Source: Fusibacter sp. 3D3
Lineage (GTDB): Bacteria; Bacillota; Clostridia; Peptostreptococcales; Acidaminobacteraceae
Reading direction: 5' to 3'
Length of the DNA stretch: 35,144 nucleotides
Assembly (NCBI RefSeq): GCF_001748365.1
Contig: NZ_BDHH01000028.1
Coordinates: 15,965-51,108, forward strand
Below the pieces are notes generated by a model. The model saw only the letters and a program-made list of their open reading frames with translations. It had not been told where the DNA came from and ran no database searches. A program made the translations under genes and the position numbers. Shown in pieces: positions 1 to 7,468 of the stretch. Position 1 is the first letter of the stretch. Each line of letters opens with the position of its first letter.

Positions 1-323
1 GATACAACTAAGATGGATCCGTCCATTTGTGCTGCGCCTGTGATCATGTTTTTAACATAGTCGGCATGACCTGGACAGTCTACGTGAGCATAATGTCTCG
101 CTGGTGTTTCATACTCAACGTGTGCTGTAGAGATTGTGATACCTCTTTCTCTCTCTTCTGGTGCTTTATCGATATTATCAAAATCTACTTTTGCGCCTAA
201 TCCGTATTTTTCGAATAATACTTTTGTAATTGCCGCTGTTAATGTTGTTTTACCGTGGTCTACGTGACCGATTGTTCCGATATTACAATGCGGTTTATTT
301 CTTTCAAATTTTTGCTTTGCCAT
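1..323 (-). CDS. tuf: Elongation factor Tu, N-terminal part (cut by window edge)
   Basis: This is the N-terminal 107 codons of the GTPase that delivers aminoacyl-tRNA to the ribosome; the rest lies beyond the left edge. The translation begins [20 protein letters not shown] and carries the P-loop GHVDHGKTT, the switch I segment ending in RGITIS, and the G3 motif DCPGH, all typical of bacterial EF-Tu. The ATG at 321-323 is preceded by a strong AGGGAGG ribosome binding site. It follows sigH with a 215-bp gap and probably has its own promoter there. Identification is secure from the motifs. Confidence 0.97.
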   Translation of the reverse strand, partial: MAKQKFERNKPHCNIGTIGHVDHGKTTLTAAITKVLFEKYGLGAKVDFDNIDKAPEERERGITISTAHVEYETPARHYAHVDCPGHADYVKNMITGAAQMDGSILVV

Positions 324-408
324 TTTAAATAATCCTCCCTTATCTTAATAGTATGCCTTGAAATTGTTTGTAGCTTAAAAACGATTTCACTCAATCCCAT
401 TTAAGGAT

Positions 409-437
409 TATGTATCACACTTAAGACGACCAAACAA
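409..437 (-). promoter_or_regulatory. Candidate promoter of tuf
   Basis: On the minus strand TTGTTT (432-437) and TACATA (409-414) are separated by exactly 17 bp, about 90 bp before the tuf start. A second, weaker pair lies closer to the gene (TTGAGT, 16 bp, TACAAA), so the choice is uncertain. Confidence 0.4.
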
Positions 438-453
438 TTTCTAATATTTATCA

Positions 454-474
454 AATAAATGCCATGCATTTATT
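454..474 (-). other. Perfect 9-bp dyad in the sigH-tuf gap
   Basis: AATAAATGC (454-462) and GCATTTATT (466-474) form a perfect inverted repeat with a 3-nt loop. It lies between the sigH stop and the tuf promoter candidate. There is no T-tract after it on the minus strand, so it is not a standard intrinsic terminator. It could still end or stabilise the sigH transcript, or act as an operator. Confidence 0.4.
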
Positions 475-538
475 CAAGAACAAATAAAACTTTTAACTTT
501 ATGCTTTGACAAAATTAACTTGCCTTTAAAAACAGCAT

Positions 539-1177
539 TCAATTTTTATCTTCTAAGAATTTTTCGAGTTTCTTTTTTACACGCTGAAGTGCGTTATCGA
601 CGGATTTAACATGTCGATTCATCTGCACCGAGATCTCTTGATAGGACCGTCCATCTAAATAGGCATTCAGTACTTGCCATTCTAAATCGCTGAGCACCTC
701 ACCCATTTTCGTCTCAATCATATCGAGTTCTTCACGTCTTATAACCAAGTGTTCGGGGTCAAGCTCTTTGCTGTTCGTCACCATTTCATACATAGATCGA
801 TCCGATTCTTCATCAAATATGGGTTTATTGAGCGAAACATATGAATTAAGCGGAATATGTTTTTGCCTCGTGGCCGTCTTAATGGCTGTGATCATCTGCC
901 TTTTAATACACAATTCTGCAAACGTTCGAAAAGAAGATATCCGATCAGGTTTGTAGTCCCTAATAGCCTTAAATAGACCTATCATGCCCTCCTGTATGAT
1001 ATCTTCGCGATCAGCACCTATTAAGAAATACGTTCTCGCTTTTGATCTTACAAAGTTCTTATACTTTTTAATGAGTTCCTCTTGTGCTTTAGAGTCTCCT
1101 TTTTTTGCAAGTTCTACTAGAATTTCTTCATTTGAAAAATCATAACTGGGTCTGTCCGTATTTATTAGTCGCTCCAT
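539..1177 (-). CDS. sigH: RNA polymerase sigma-H factor (SigH/Spo0H type)
   Basis: This 212-residue sigma-70 family protein has the length and layout of SigH, which directs transition-phase and early sporulation promoters in Bacillus and Clostridia. Region 2 (about residues 40-108) contains the core-binding and -10-reading segment around DIIQEGMIGLFKAIRDY. Region 4 (about 160-205) holds the -35-reading helix-turn-helix around GRSYQEISVQMNRHVKSVDN. Its ATG follows a GGAGG site 8 nt upstream. The neighbours rlmB, thyX, mrnC and cysS are the usual partners of sigH in Firmicutes, which supports this assignment over other sigma-70 paralogues. A sigma-A-like promoter precedes it, so it may be transcribed separately from rlmB. 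Confidence 0.93.
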   Translation of the reverse strand: MERLINTDRPSYDFSNEEILVELAKKGDSKAQEELIKKYKNFVRSKARTYFLIGADREDIIQEGMIGLFKAIRDYKPDRISSFRTFAELCIKRQMITAIKTATRQKHIPLNSYVSLNKPIFDEESDRSMYEMVTNSKELDPEHLVIRREELDMIETKMGEVLSDLEWQVLNAYLDGRSYQEISVQMNRHVKSVDNALQRVKKKLEKFLEDKN

Positions 1178-1217
1178 TCAGAAATCCTCCACTACTTACA
1201 AATGCATTCTATTCTAT

Positions 1218-1246
1218 TTTATAATAAAACTCATCCAAACTTACAA
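1218..1246 (-). promoter_or_regulatory. Candidate sigma-A promoter of sigH
   Basis: On the minus strand TTGTAA (1241-1246) and TATAAA (1218-1223) are separated by 17 bp, about 40 bp upstream of the sigH ATG. Spacing and sequence fit a vegetative promoter. Confidence 0.5.
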
Positions 1247-1284
1247 ATTATTATATATTATTAATATTCCCATCGTCAAGCAGT

Positions 1285-2025
1285 TTACTTTTTAGCGGCC
1301 GTTCTCTGTCTTAATACTTCATACATAACAATTCCCGACGCCACCGATGCATTTAACGAATCTACGTGACCTCGCATGGGAATCGAAACGACAAAATCAC
1401 ATTTTTCTTTTACGAGTCTGCTCATCCCTTTGCCTTCATTTCCAACCACGACGCCTATACTCCCTGTTAAGTTAGCCTCATAATAAGTTTGATTTGACAT
1501 ATCTGTGCCAACAATCCAAAACCCCATTGCCTTAAGCTGATCAATTGCCACTGCAATGTTCGTCACTCTTGCAACTTTAACATATTCAATTGCACCACAA
1601 GAAGTCTTTGCCACCGTTTGATTAAGCGCCGCACTTCTTCTTTTCGGTATAATAACGCCATGCGCACCCACTGCATCCGCCGTTCTTATAATGCTCCCTA
1701 AATTGTGCGGGTCATTAATTTCATCACAGATGATTACAAAAGGAGGCTCTCCCTTTGCCTTTGCCTCTTCCAAGATTTCTTCTATTTCAAAATATTGATA
1801 AGCAGCTACATAAGCCACTACACCTTGATGCGTTTCACCTTCAACCACTCTATCCAAGATTTTTCTTTCAGAAAATTGAATGACAATCCGCTTAGCTTTC
1901 GCTTCATTGATTATCTTTTGAAGGGTTTTATCTCTTGAACCTTCTAAAATAATTAATTTATTAATATCGCGGCCCGCTTCTAAAGCTTCCAATACCGGAT
2001 TGCGTCCAAAAATAATATCTTCCAT
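1285..2025 (-). CDS. rlmB: 23S rRNA (guanosine-2251-2'-O)-methyltransferase
   Basis: This 246-residue SpoU/TrmH-family (SPOUT) methyltransferase is predicted to use S-adenosylmethionine to methylate the 2'-O of G2251 in the peptidyl-transferase centre. The N-terminal part (about 1-75) is the L30e-like RNA-binding domain, opening with IIFGRNPVLEAL. The catalytic domain carries the three SPOUT motifs: DPHNLGSIIRTADAVGAHGV, VGNEGKGMS, and SLNASVASGIVMYE near the C-terminus, the last helping to build the trefoil knot. Length is normal for the family. It lies about 50 bp after thyX and is likely co-transcribed with it. RlmB is preferred over TrmH from the N-terminal domain and gene order. Confidence 0.93.
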   Translation of the reverse strand: MEDIIFGRNPVLEALEAGRDINKLIILEGSRDKTLQKIINEAKAKRIVIQFSERKILDRVVEGETHQGVVAYVAAYQYFEIEEILEEAKAKGEPPFVIICDEINDPHNLGSIIRTADAVGAHGVIIPKRRSAALNQTVAKTSCGAIEYVKVARVTNIAVAIDQLKAMGFWIVGTDMSNQTYYEANLTGSIGVVVGNEGKGMSRLVKEKCDFVVSIPMRGHVDSLNASVASGIVMYEVLRQRTAAKK

Positions 2026-2076
2026 TCTCTAGATCCTTTCTATATTAACTCGATCTCTATCAATCCTGCTACGTGA

Positions 2077-2835
2077 TTACAAACCGCTAAAAAACACTCT
2101 TGTTTCAACCGCTTTCCCACAAGTCATTTTCCCCTCTTTACAAGCCCCTTTTACACACGATGGTCCACTTTTCTCAAAGAGTGTCGGCGCAACCGCTTTA
2201 ACTTGTCTAAGCATCTCTATTGCAAGCGCTCTAATTTCCCATTGTGCACGTTCACAGCACCTGTGCTCAAAAAAATTATGAAGCGATCTGAGATTCATCG
2301 TCAAAACGATTTTGGTTTCGCAAGCATTCGGGAAAACAAAGCGTGCATCTTCTATTGCTTTTTTTTCAGCTGCTGCACGTGCTTTCTTTTCGCCCATTCC
2401 CATATGCATATAGTTTTCCATCAGTGTGGCTTCTAGCAGCGCTGTCAATTGATTATAAGTTTCTTGATCCGATTGCATCGCTTTAACAAATAACGCTTTA
2501 GCGGCTTCATTTGCTTCAATTGCAGGGGGCATGATATATTCAAATTGATCTAATTTTACATATCTTTGCGATTGTTGTGAATAAGAAGCTATTCTATGCC
2601 TTACAAGCTGATGTGTTAAAACCCGACTAACCCCTTCAACTGCAAATGTAAAACTCGCATGTTCAAGAGGCGAATAATGGCCAAAAGTCATCAATTTTTC
2701 TAAGAAAGCATTCGCCTGCTCCATCTCCATCGCCTGAGAAAGTTCTTCAACACCGACTTGAGAATAACAAAGCTTCGCTGCTGAAGCAATTACTTTTTCA
2801 ATATCGGGTGTATGGGCAATTATCGCAACCTTCAT
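2077..2835 (-). CDS. thyX: FAD-dependent thymidylate synthase ThyX
   Basis: This protein methylates dUMP to dTMP with methylenetetrahydrofolate as carbon donor and reduced FAD as hydride carrier. The ThyX signature RHR-x2-S-x4-S-x-R is seen intact at residues 79-91 ([13 protein letters not shown]). At 252 residues it is of normal family length. Its last about 25 residues contain four cysteines, an extension whose role is not evident. The ATG sits behind GGAGGAAACG. It belongs to the cysS-mrnC-thyX-rlmB block, where thyX is a common member in Clostridia. Because ThyX makes tetrahydrofolate rather than dihydrofolate, the cell need not depend on dihydrofolate reductase for thymidylate. Confidence 0.96.
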   Translation of the reverse strand: MKVAIIAHTPDIEKVIASAAKLCYSQVGVEELSQAMEMEQANAFLEKLMTFGHYSPLEHASFTFAVEGVSRVLTHQLVRHRIASYSQQSQRYVKLDQFEYIMPPAIEANEAAKALFVKAMQSDQETYNQLTALLEATLMENYMHMGMGEKKARAAAEKKAIEDARFVFPNACETKIVLTMNLRSLHNFFEHRCCERAQWEIRALAIEMLRQVKAVAPTLFEKSGPSCVKGACKEGKMTCGKAVETRVFFSGL

Positions 2836-2847
2836 CGTTTCCTCCTT

Positions 2848-3150
2848 CTATTCTACAGCCTCATATTCATCTCCAAACGGAAACAAAAAAACCACATATT
2901 TGCGATAATGGACTTTCGTTAAATCGGCCTCTGTTTTGGCCACTTCAATAATCCGAGTGGATAGTAAATGCGCATTATATAAGACGCCATTATGCTTTTT
3001 CTCAATAAAAGACTGTGCCTCATTGACCATTGCCTTTTCAATTTCCGTGCTCGGTTTAAAGGTATCGAAAATAACAGACTTCACCCCAATAGCCATCAAT
3101 AATATCGACACTGAAATAAGTAATATCTTTTCTCTAGTATTTATTTTCAT
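2848..3150 (-). CDS. Small membrane-anchored protein of unknown function
   Basis: This 100-residue protein is not recognised. Residues 1-8 are basic (KINTREK) and are followed by one hydrophobic segment at about 9-27 (ILLISVSILLMAIGVKSVI), which looks like an uncleaved signal anchor. The rest would be a small, soluble domain outside the cell, ending with an aromatic stretch (YVVFLFPFGDEYEAVE). It contains no cysteine and no known catalytic motif. It lies 12 bp before thyX and follows mrnC by 60 bp on the same strand, so it is likely co-transcribed with both. Operon position and normal codon use make it a real gene, but no function can be assigned. Confidence 0.75.
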   Translation of the reverse strand: MKINTREKILLISVSILLMAIGVKSVIFDTFKPSTEIEKAMVNEAQSFIEKKHNGVLYNAHLLSTRIIEVAKTEADLTKVHYRKYVVFLFPFGDEYEAVE

Positions 3151-3210
3151 TAAATCACACTTTCCTTAATCTATAAAACAGTCTCATTTAATTGCTTCTA
3201 CAGGTTCTAT

Positions 3211-3660
3211 CTAAGGCTGTATTTCCTGAGTTTCCTCAGGGGTTTCAATAATCTCAATAGCCCTTCCAATAATCTCATAAATTCTTTTCTTTTCTCCTAC
3301 AAGATACAGATAGCCGATGAGTGCTTCAAACCCAGTTGCATATTTGTAATCGCTTAGGACCGCATTTTTGGGAACACTACCCGATTTTTGATTTCTGCCT
3401 CGCTTAATGAGTGTCCACTCAGGCTCAGATAATTCACCTTGCAAATGCATTGCGATTTTCGCTTGCGCCGATGCCTTCACATATTTAACCGCTAATTTAG
3501 ACATTTCATTTGGCGTCATTGTGTATTTAGAGATGAGGTAAGTTCTTATATAGGCTTCATAAACTGCATCGCCTAAATACGCCAATTTAAGCGGATTGAG
3601 CATTTGAACATCCATCTGTTTCAATGCGTCCAATTTAAGGGTTTCTAAAAATTCATTCAT
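3211..3660 (-). CDS. mrnC: Mini-ribonuclease III (23S rRNA maturation)
   Basis: MrnC is a dimeric RNase III-like enzyme without the double-stranded-RNA-binding domain; it trims the ends of 23S rRNA precursor. The 149-residue protein consists of the catalytic domain only. The signature LAYLGDAVYEAYIR (about residues 26-39) holds the acidic residues D31 and E35, and the second acidic site lies in ATGFEALIGYLYL (E112). The RGRN-containing segment near residues 87-90 is also typical. It begins 9 bp after cysS, the standard arrangement in Firmicutes, and so is almost certainly translated from the cysS transcript under the same T-box control. Confidence 0.95.
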   Translation of the reverse strand: MNEFLETLKLDALKQMDVQMLNPLKLAYLGDAVYEAYIRTYLISKYTMTPNEMSKLAVKYVKASAQAKIAMHLQGELSEPEWTLIKRGRNQKSGSVPKNAVLSDYKYATGFEALIGYLYLVGEKKRIYEIIGRAIEIIETPEETQEIQP

Positions 3661-3669
3661 CTACAACTC

Positions 3670-5067
3670 CTATACTTCTCTATGCCATTTAACACCTTGA
3701 GGTGTATCTTCAAGTATAATCCCTTGTTGTTTTAATTCATCTCTAATTTGATCCGACAATGCAAAGTCTTTATTCTTCCTGGCAAGCTGTCTTTTTTCAA
3801 TCAAAGCTTCAATCTGATCATCAATGGATTCTTTTTCTTTTTGCACAATGCCAAGTACATTTGTGAGCTCTTCAAATAGCATCTTTGATTGCGTTAAAAA
3901 TTCTTTTGAAGAAGTTGCAGTCGCTTCTGTGTTCAAATATCGCGTCAGTTCAAAAATGGCTGAAATACCATCTGCAGTATTGAAATCATCATCCATCGCT
4001 TCGATAAATTTATCTTTATACGATTCTACCACCTTTAAAGTTTCAAGCTCCTCATCACGCAACTCTACAGCGCTAGAGTTCTCAATAAGATATTCTAAAT
4101 TATCTCTAAGGTTATAGAGTCTTTCTAGGCCATTTTTGGCACTATCCAATAAAGTTCTGCTAAAATTGATTGGATTTCTGTAGTGTGCTGAGAGCATAAA
4201 AAACCGAACTACATCTGCATCAAACGCTTCTAAAATTTCTCTCGTGGTGAAAAAATTGTTAAGTGATTTCGACATCTTTTGATTCTCAATATTAATATAG
4301 CCGTTGTGCATCCAATAGTTTACATATTTCTTACCTGTCTTTGCTTCGCTCTGTGCAATTTCATTTTCATGGTGTGGGAAAATAAGATCCTGTCCGCCCG
4401 CATGAATATCAATCGTTTCGCCTAAATATTTGGTACTCATAACAGAACATTCGATATGCCATCCTGGTCTTCCGTCGCCCCAAGGACTTTTCCAAGCGGG
4501 TTCTCCCTCTTTTTTCTTCTTCCAGAGCGCGAAATCCATCGGATTTCTTTTTTCTTCGCTGATATCAATTCGAGCGCCTGCTTCCAAATCTTCAAGGGCT
4601 TGCCTTGAAAGTTTGCCATAGGCTTTAAATGAAGAAACCGCAAAATAGACATTGCCATCAATCTCATATGCAAATCCATTCGCCTCTAAATCTTTTATAT
4701 AATCTATAATTTCATCCATAGTCTCCGTGACCTTTGGATGATAAGTCGCTCTATTGATACCAAGTGCATCTGCATCTTTAAAGTATTCAGCAATATATAA
4801 TTCGCTTATTTCTGTACTTTCCACAGCATCTTCATTGGCTTTTTTTATAATTTTATCATCCACATCTGTGAAATTTTGAACATACGTGACCTCAAAACCT
4901 CTATATTCTAAGTACCGCCTAAATGCATCGAACATTAAAAAAGGTCTCGCATTACCAATATGAAAAAAATTGTAAACTGTCGGTCCGCACACATACATGC
5001 GCACCTTACCCGGTTCAATGGGTATAAATTCATCCTTTTGTTTTGTCATCGTATTGTACAGTTTCAT
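3670..5067 (-). CDS. cysS: Cysteinyl-tRNA synthetase
   Basis: This class I synthetase charges tRNA-Cys. The start chosen is the ATG at 5065-5067, giving 465 residues, because it has GGAGGC 8 nt upstream. An in-frame ATG 72 bp earlier falls inside the T-box leader and would add an unrelated peptide. Visible features are the zinc-ligand cysteine C27 in MYVCGPTVY, the HIGN form of the HIGH motif at 36-39, the zinc/active-site segment [25 protein letters not shown], and KMSKS ([10 protein letters not shown]). The C-terminal part is the helical anticodon-binding DALR region. It heads the cysS-mrnC transcript and is controlled by a cysteine T-box. Confidence 0.97.
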   Translation of the reverse strand: MKLYNTMTKQKDEFIPIEPGKVRMYVCGPTVYNFFHIGNARPFLMFDAFRRYLEYRGFEVTYVQNFTDVDDKIIKKANEDAVESTEISELYIAEYFKDADALGINRATYHPKVTETMDEIIDYIKDLEANGFAYEIDGNVYFAVSSFKAYGKLSRQALEDLEAGARIDISEEKRNPMDFALWKKKKEGEPAWKSPWGDGRPGWHIECSVMSTKYLGETIDIHAGGQDLIFPHHENEIAQSEAKTGKKYVNYWMHNGYINIENQKMSKSLNNFFTTREILEAFDADVVRFFMLSAHYRNPINFSRTLLDSAKNGLERLYNLRDNLEYLIENSSAVELRDEELETLKVVESYKDKFIEAMDDDFNTADGISAIFELTRYLNTEATATSSKEFLTQSKMLFEELTNVLGIVQKEKESIDDQIEALIEKRQLARKNKDFALSDQIRDELKQQGIILEDTPQGVKWHREV

Positions 5068-5096
5068 ATTGAGCCTCCATTCATAATTTATAACAT

Positions 5097-5285
5097 AAAA
5101 AAAACCTCTCTGCAAAGGTGCACTCATGCACGGTCCCACTTTGCTCAGACAAGGTCCAACTCATACGATTATAACGCATCACCGGATTCCATACTTTTGT
5201 TCAGGTCTCACTCAAAGGCGCACTTCATCTGCTATCGACCAGTTCCTCTCAGCACTAGAACCTCTCTTTAGATCGCGTTTACAAA
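5097..5285 (-). ncRNA. T-box leader (cysteine-specific) upstream of cysS
   Basis: The leader contains the T-box core, read on the minus strand as AAAGTGGGACCGTGC (about 5128-5142), which base-pairs with the acceptor end of uncharged tRNA. It also has the stem I motif AGAGAGG near 5261-5267. A cysteine codon, TGC, in the context GAAGTGCGCC (about 5217-5226), is the likely specifier. The terminator hairpin has arms GCAAAG and CTTTGC with an inner GTGCA/TGCAC stem, and ends in eight U residues (5097-5104). Known T-boxes allow read-through when tRNA-Cys is uncharged. The specifier position is inferred by eye, not by folding. Confidence 0.9.
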
Positions 5286-5330
5286 TTACTTTTCCCTATC
5301 TTCGTTTTAAATTTTATTTATATACATCCA

Positions 5331-5358
5331 ATTATATCAAATATAGCGATTATATCAA
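5331..5358 (-). promoter_or_regulatory. Promoter of the cysS T-box transcript
   Basis: On the minus strand TTGATA (5353-5358) and a perfect TATAAT (5331-5336) are 16 bp apart, about 45 bp upstream of the first T-box stem. A second TTGATATAAT copy overlaps the -10, so the sequence TTGATATAAT occurs twice, 18 bp apart. Confidence 0.65.
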
Positions 5359-5368
5359 GCCCACAATT

Positions 5369-5413
5369 AAAGCGCAGATGCGCTTTCGTTACGTAAAAGC
5401 GCTCTTTCATTAC
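5369..5413 (+). promoter_or_regulatory. Candidate AgrA (LytTR) binding site upstream of agrB
   Basis: Two 9-bp direct repeats, TTTCGTTAC (5384-5392) and TTTCATTAC (5405-5413), are separated by 12 bp, a 21-bp period or two helical turns. LytTR-domain regulators such as AgrA are known to bind pairs of about 9-bp direct repeats with 12-13 bp spacers just upstream of a -35. A likely -35 (TTGCAA, 5421-5426) follows directly. A perfect 7-bp dyad, AAAGCGC/GCGCTTT (5369-5386), overlaps the first repeat. The match to the LytTR consensus is partial, so spacing and position carry most of the weight. Confidence 0.5.
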
Positions 5414-5420
5414 AGAACAC

Positions 5421-5460
5421 TTGCAATTTTATTGAATTATGTTAATCTGAATTCAATAAA
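5421..5460 (+). promoter_or_regulatory. Candidate agrB promoter with operator-like dyad
   Basis: TTGCAA (5421-5426) could be the -35, with a poor extended -10 (TG-T-TAATCT, 5440-5448). Over the same stretch lies a perfect 11-bp inverted repeat, TTTATTGAATT (5428-5438) and AATTCAATAAA (5450-5460), with an 11-nt centre. Such a dyad over the core promoter would suit a dimeric repressor, but no regulator can be named. A weak -10 with an activator site upstream would fit activation by AgrA. Confidence 0.4.
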
Positions 5461-5462
5461 TT

Positions 5463-5523
5463 AAGATGATAAGTTTTTTTCCATAACCCACTTCTTCTCC
5501 TAGACAGTGAACCTTATCATCTT
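5463..5523 (+). other. Long-loop inverted repeat in the agrB leader
   Basis: AAGATGATAAG (5463-5473) and CTTATCATCTT (5513-5523) are perfect 11-bp complements, 39 nt apart. The second arm ends 9 bp before the agrB Shine-Dalgarno sequence (GGAAGG, 5533-5538). In the agrB mRNA leader this would form a stem closing a pyrimidine-rich loop. A role in translation control or transcript stability is possible but inferred. Confidence 0.45.
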
Positions 5524-5549
5524 TGTTTTATTGGAAGGATGTGTGTTCA

Positions 5550-6113
5550 GTGTTGCATCAACTTTCACTAAAAATGTCAAAGCATATCGTAAGTCATGCA
5601 AGCATTTTGAAAGAGGATCAAGTCGATACAATACGCTATGCGATTGAAACACTTCTAGGCGAACTCTCTAAATTTGTTTTGCTATGGTCGTTTTTTTTCT
5701 CACTTCATTTAGATCATTTGTTTTTAATGGCCTTTATGATTTTTAGTTGCATACGTGTTGTTGCTGGTGGTTTCCATTTTTCGACATACCTATCATGCTT
5801 AATTGGATCGTTTGTTATGTACACAGTCATAATTATGTCAACCCAATTCATCCTACTCACTTCCTATAGCAAAATCCTACTAATAGTCCTCTCAGTGATT
5901 ATACTCTACGTCTTTGCACCAGTCATCCCACTTAATCGATATGAACATAATAAAGGCTCTATCCTAAGGAAACGATTACAAACAGCAGTCATGGTAATGA
6001 TCTTATTTGTTTTTGCACTTTACACAAATCAAATCCAACTCTTTACCCTGTCACTTTTTGTCTTTGCTCTACAATTGTTCATAGGAGGAATTAAACATGA
6101 AAAACTTTTATAA
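5550..6113 (+). CDS. agrB: AgrB-family autoinducing-peptide processing protease
   Basis: AgrB is a membrane cysteine endopeptidase that removes the C-terminal tail of AgrD and forms the macrocycle of the signal peptide. From the GTG at 5550 the protein has 187 residues; GGAAGGAT 9 nt upstream favours this start over the TTG 27 bp earlier. The family signature R-x3-GG-x-H-x6-C is intact: RVVAGGFHFSTYLSC, with catalytic H76 and C83. Four to five hydrophobic segments (about 41-66, 84-102, 106-124, 142-158, 162-178) agree with the family topology. The gene overlaps agrD by 17 bp, implying translational coupling. It is the only rightward operon in the left third of the window. Confidence 0.95.
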   Translation: MLHQLSLKMSKHIVSHASILKEDQVDTIRYAIETLLGELSKFVLLWSFFFSLHLDHLFLMAFMIFSCIRVVAGGFHFSTYLSCLIGSFVMYTVIIMSTQFILLTSYSKILLIVLSVIILYVFAPVIPLNRYEHNKGSILRKRLQTAVMVMILFVFALYTNQIQLFTLSLFVFALQLFIGGIKHEKLL

Positions 6114-6210
6114 CACTATTGGCATATTTTTCGTTGCGATTGCAGGCCTTGTAATTTCTACTTCTTCGTTTCTTTTTTTAGGAGAAGCTCAGCCACCTTC
6201 AAGAAAATAG
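6097..6210 (+). CDS. agrD: AgrD-like signal-peptide precursor without cysteine
   Basis: This 37-residue peptide gene starts inside the end of agrB behind a strong AGGAGG site (6083-6088). Its N-terminal part (about 1-20, MKNFYNTIGIFFVAIAGLVI) is an amphipathic/hydrophobic membrane helix, as in all AgrD peptides. It is followed by STSSFLFLGEAQPPSRK. Aligned to clostridial AgrD peptides (pattern C-x-x-x-x then a Pro-rich polar tail), the ring-forming cysteine is replaced by S24. The predicted product is a five-residue lactone, Ser24 to Leu28 (SFLFL), with GEAQPPSRK as the discarded tail. There is no cysteine anywhere in the peptide. Its last 12 bp overlap the end of the opposing agrC gene. Ring size and cleavage site are inferred. 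Confidence 0.88.
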   Translation: MKNFYNTIGIFFVAIAGLVISTSSFLFLGEAQPPSRK

Positions 6211-7464
6211 TACTTTTATAACGATGTCCTCATTCTCGAAGTACAGTTCAAGATGTCCATTGTATTTTTTAGCGATGTTTTTAACTGTCCAAAGTCCAAA
6301 TCCACGTGTCTTTTCCTTTTCGGATTTGGTAGAGAAATTCTTATCCGCTAGTTTTAGTAGATGCGCTGGTTCAACACTGTGACCAGCGTTTTTTGTTTGA
6401 AAATAAAAGGCATTTGCTTGCTTATCAAATCCAATTTCAAGCATCACCCATGGCTCATCATCGAGTTGAACCGCTTCAAAAGCATTGTTGATCAAATTAT
6501 TGAGTACAAGAGACAGTTCGTAATCTAAAACAGACAAATCCACCAAGGAAACTTGACAATCGTATGAGAATTTAATACGGCGTTCATGCGCTTCTGCGCG
6601 TTTCATAAAAAGCACCGCTTTAACAATATCGCGATCAATTTGCAACAATTCACTATCAAAGGCATCGTGTACATAAACATCATTTAAGAAATCTGAAATT
6701 TTTGCACTGGCTTCTTCTGGCGAATTGGTTTCTAAAATGCCAATAATCGTCGTTAAATTATTTTTATACTCATGCTGTTTCGATCTTATTTCTATGATCA
6801 TTTGCTCCAGTGTTTCTCTCATCTCTTCTTGCACCTCAAGCGCTTTATTCCGTTCGCTTATCGTTGCAACTTCACGATGAACAAAATAGTTTACAACCAA
6901 TAACAGCAGCATTGCAATGCCAAAATAGAGCATGTTCTCTCTGACTATGGATTCATCATAATCCCAAAGTATTTTATAAATAAAGGCATACAAAAATAGA
7001 TTGATTGCAATAAAATTGATATATCTATTCTCATATTTTTGAATATGTCCTTTAAGGGATTCTTTAAAATATCGAATCAATATAACGGTTACTATATTGG
7101 CCATTAAAAGCGAGATGATTGTAACCGTCACTTTTTCATGTGCAATCAACCCCACTAGAGGAATCAGCACAATTTCGAGCGAGAGCAGCGCAATCATGGA
7201 TGACACAAATACAAAAAGGACTTTAAAAAGGCTTTCTTTAGTAAACCACTTTAACACAAAAATAAGCGTAAAAATATAAAGAAAAGCACCATATCCTAAA
7301 AAATAATGATTGGATATAACAACAAGCGATGACATCCCTATATAAATCAAAATGTATTTCAGCAGATCTGCTCTATCTAAATCTAACAATTTGTAAAATA
7401 CATAAAAAAATATTGAAAGCTCTAGCAATGTACCTATGATCTCATTAGCCATGACACGGGTCAT
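6199..7464 (-). CDS. agrC: AgrC-like sensor histidine kinase
   Basis: This is the likely receptor for the agrBD peptide. The ATG at 7464 (421 residues) is chosen because AGGAG lies 8 nt before it; an ATG 21 bp upstream has no such site and would overlap agrA. Residues 1-195 form about six membrane segments, the peptide-sensing part of AgrC-type kinases. A short coiled linker (about 200-225) leads to the H-box SKQHEYKNNL with phospho-acceptor H231. The GHKL ATPase follows, with N-box LNNLINNAFEA (321-331) and G-box TRGFGLW (386-392). It starts 4 bp after agrA. Pairing with AgrB/AgrD and a LytTR regulator supports the AgrC role; ligand identity is inferred. Confidence 0.88.
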   Translation of the reverse strand: MTRVMANEIIGTLLELSIFFYVFYKLLDLDRADLLKYILIYIGMSSLVVISNHYFLGYGAFLYIFTLIFVLKWFTKESLFKVLFVFVSSMIALLSLEIVLIPLVGLIAHEKVTVTIISLLMANIVTVILIRYFKESLKGHIQKYENRYINFIAINLFLYAFIYKILWDYDESIVRENMLYFGIAMLLLLVVNYFVHREVATISERNKALEVQEEMRETLEQMIIEIRSKQHEYKNNLTTIIGILETNSPEEASAKISDFLNDVYVHDAFDSELLQIDRDIVKAVLFMKRAEAHERRIKFSYDCQVSLVDLSVLDYELSLVLNNLINNAFEAVQLDDEPWVMLEIGFDKQANAFYFQTKNAGHSVEPAHLLKLADKNFSTKSEKEKTRGFGLWTVKNIAKKYNGHLELYFENEDIVIKVLFS

Positions 7465-7468
7465 ATCC

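Noticed and set aside
5126-5464. Open reading frames on the plus strand across the T-box region
   Set aside because: They run antisense through the T-box leader and promoters, have no ribosome binding site and no recognisable protein features.
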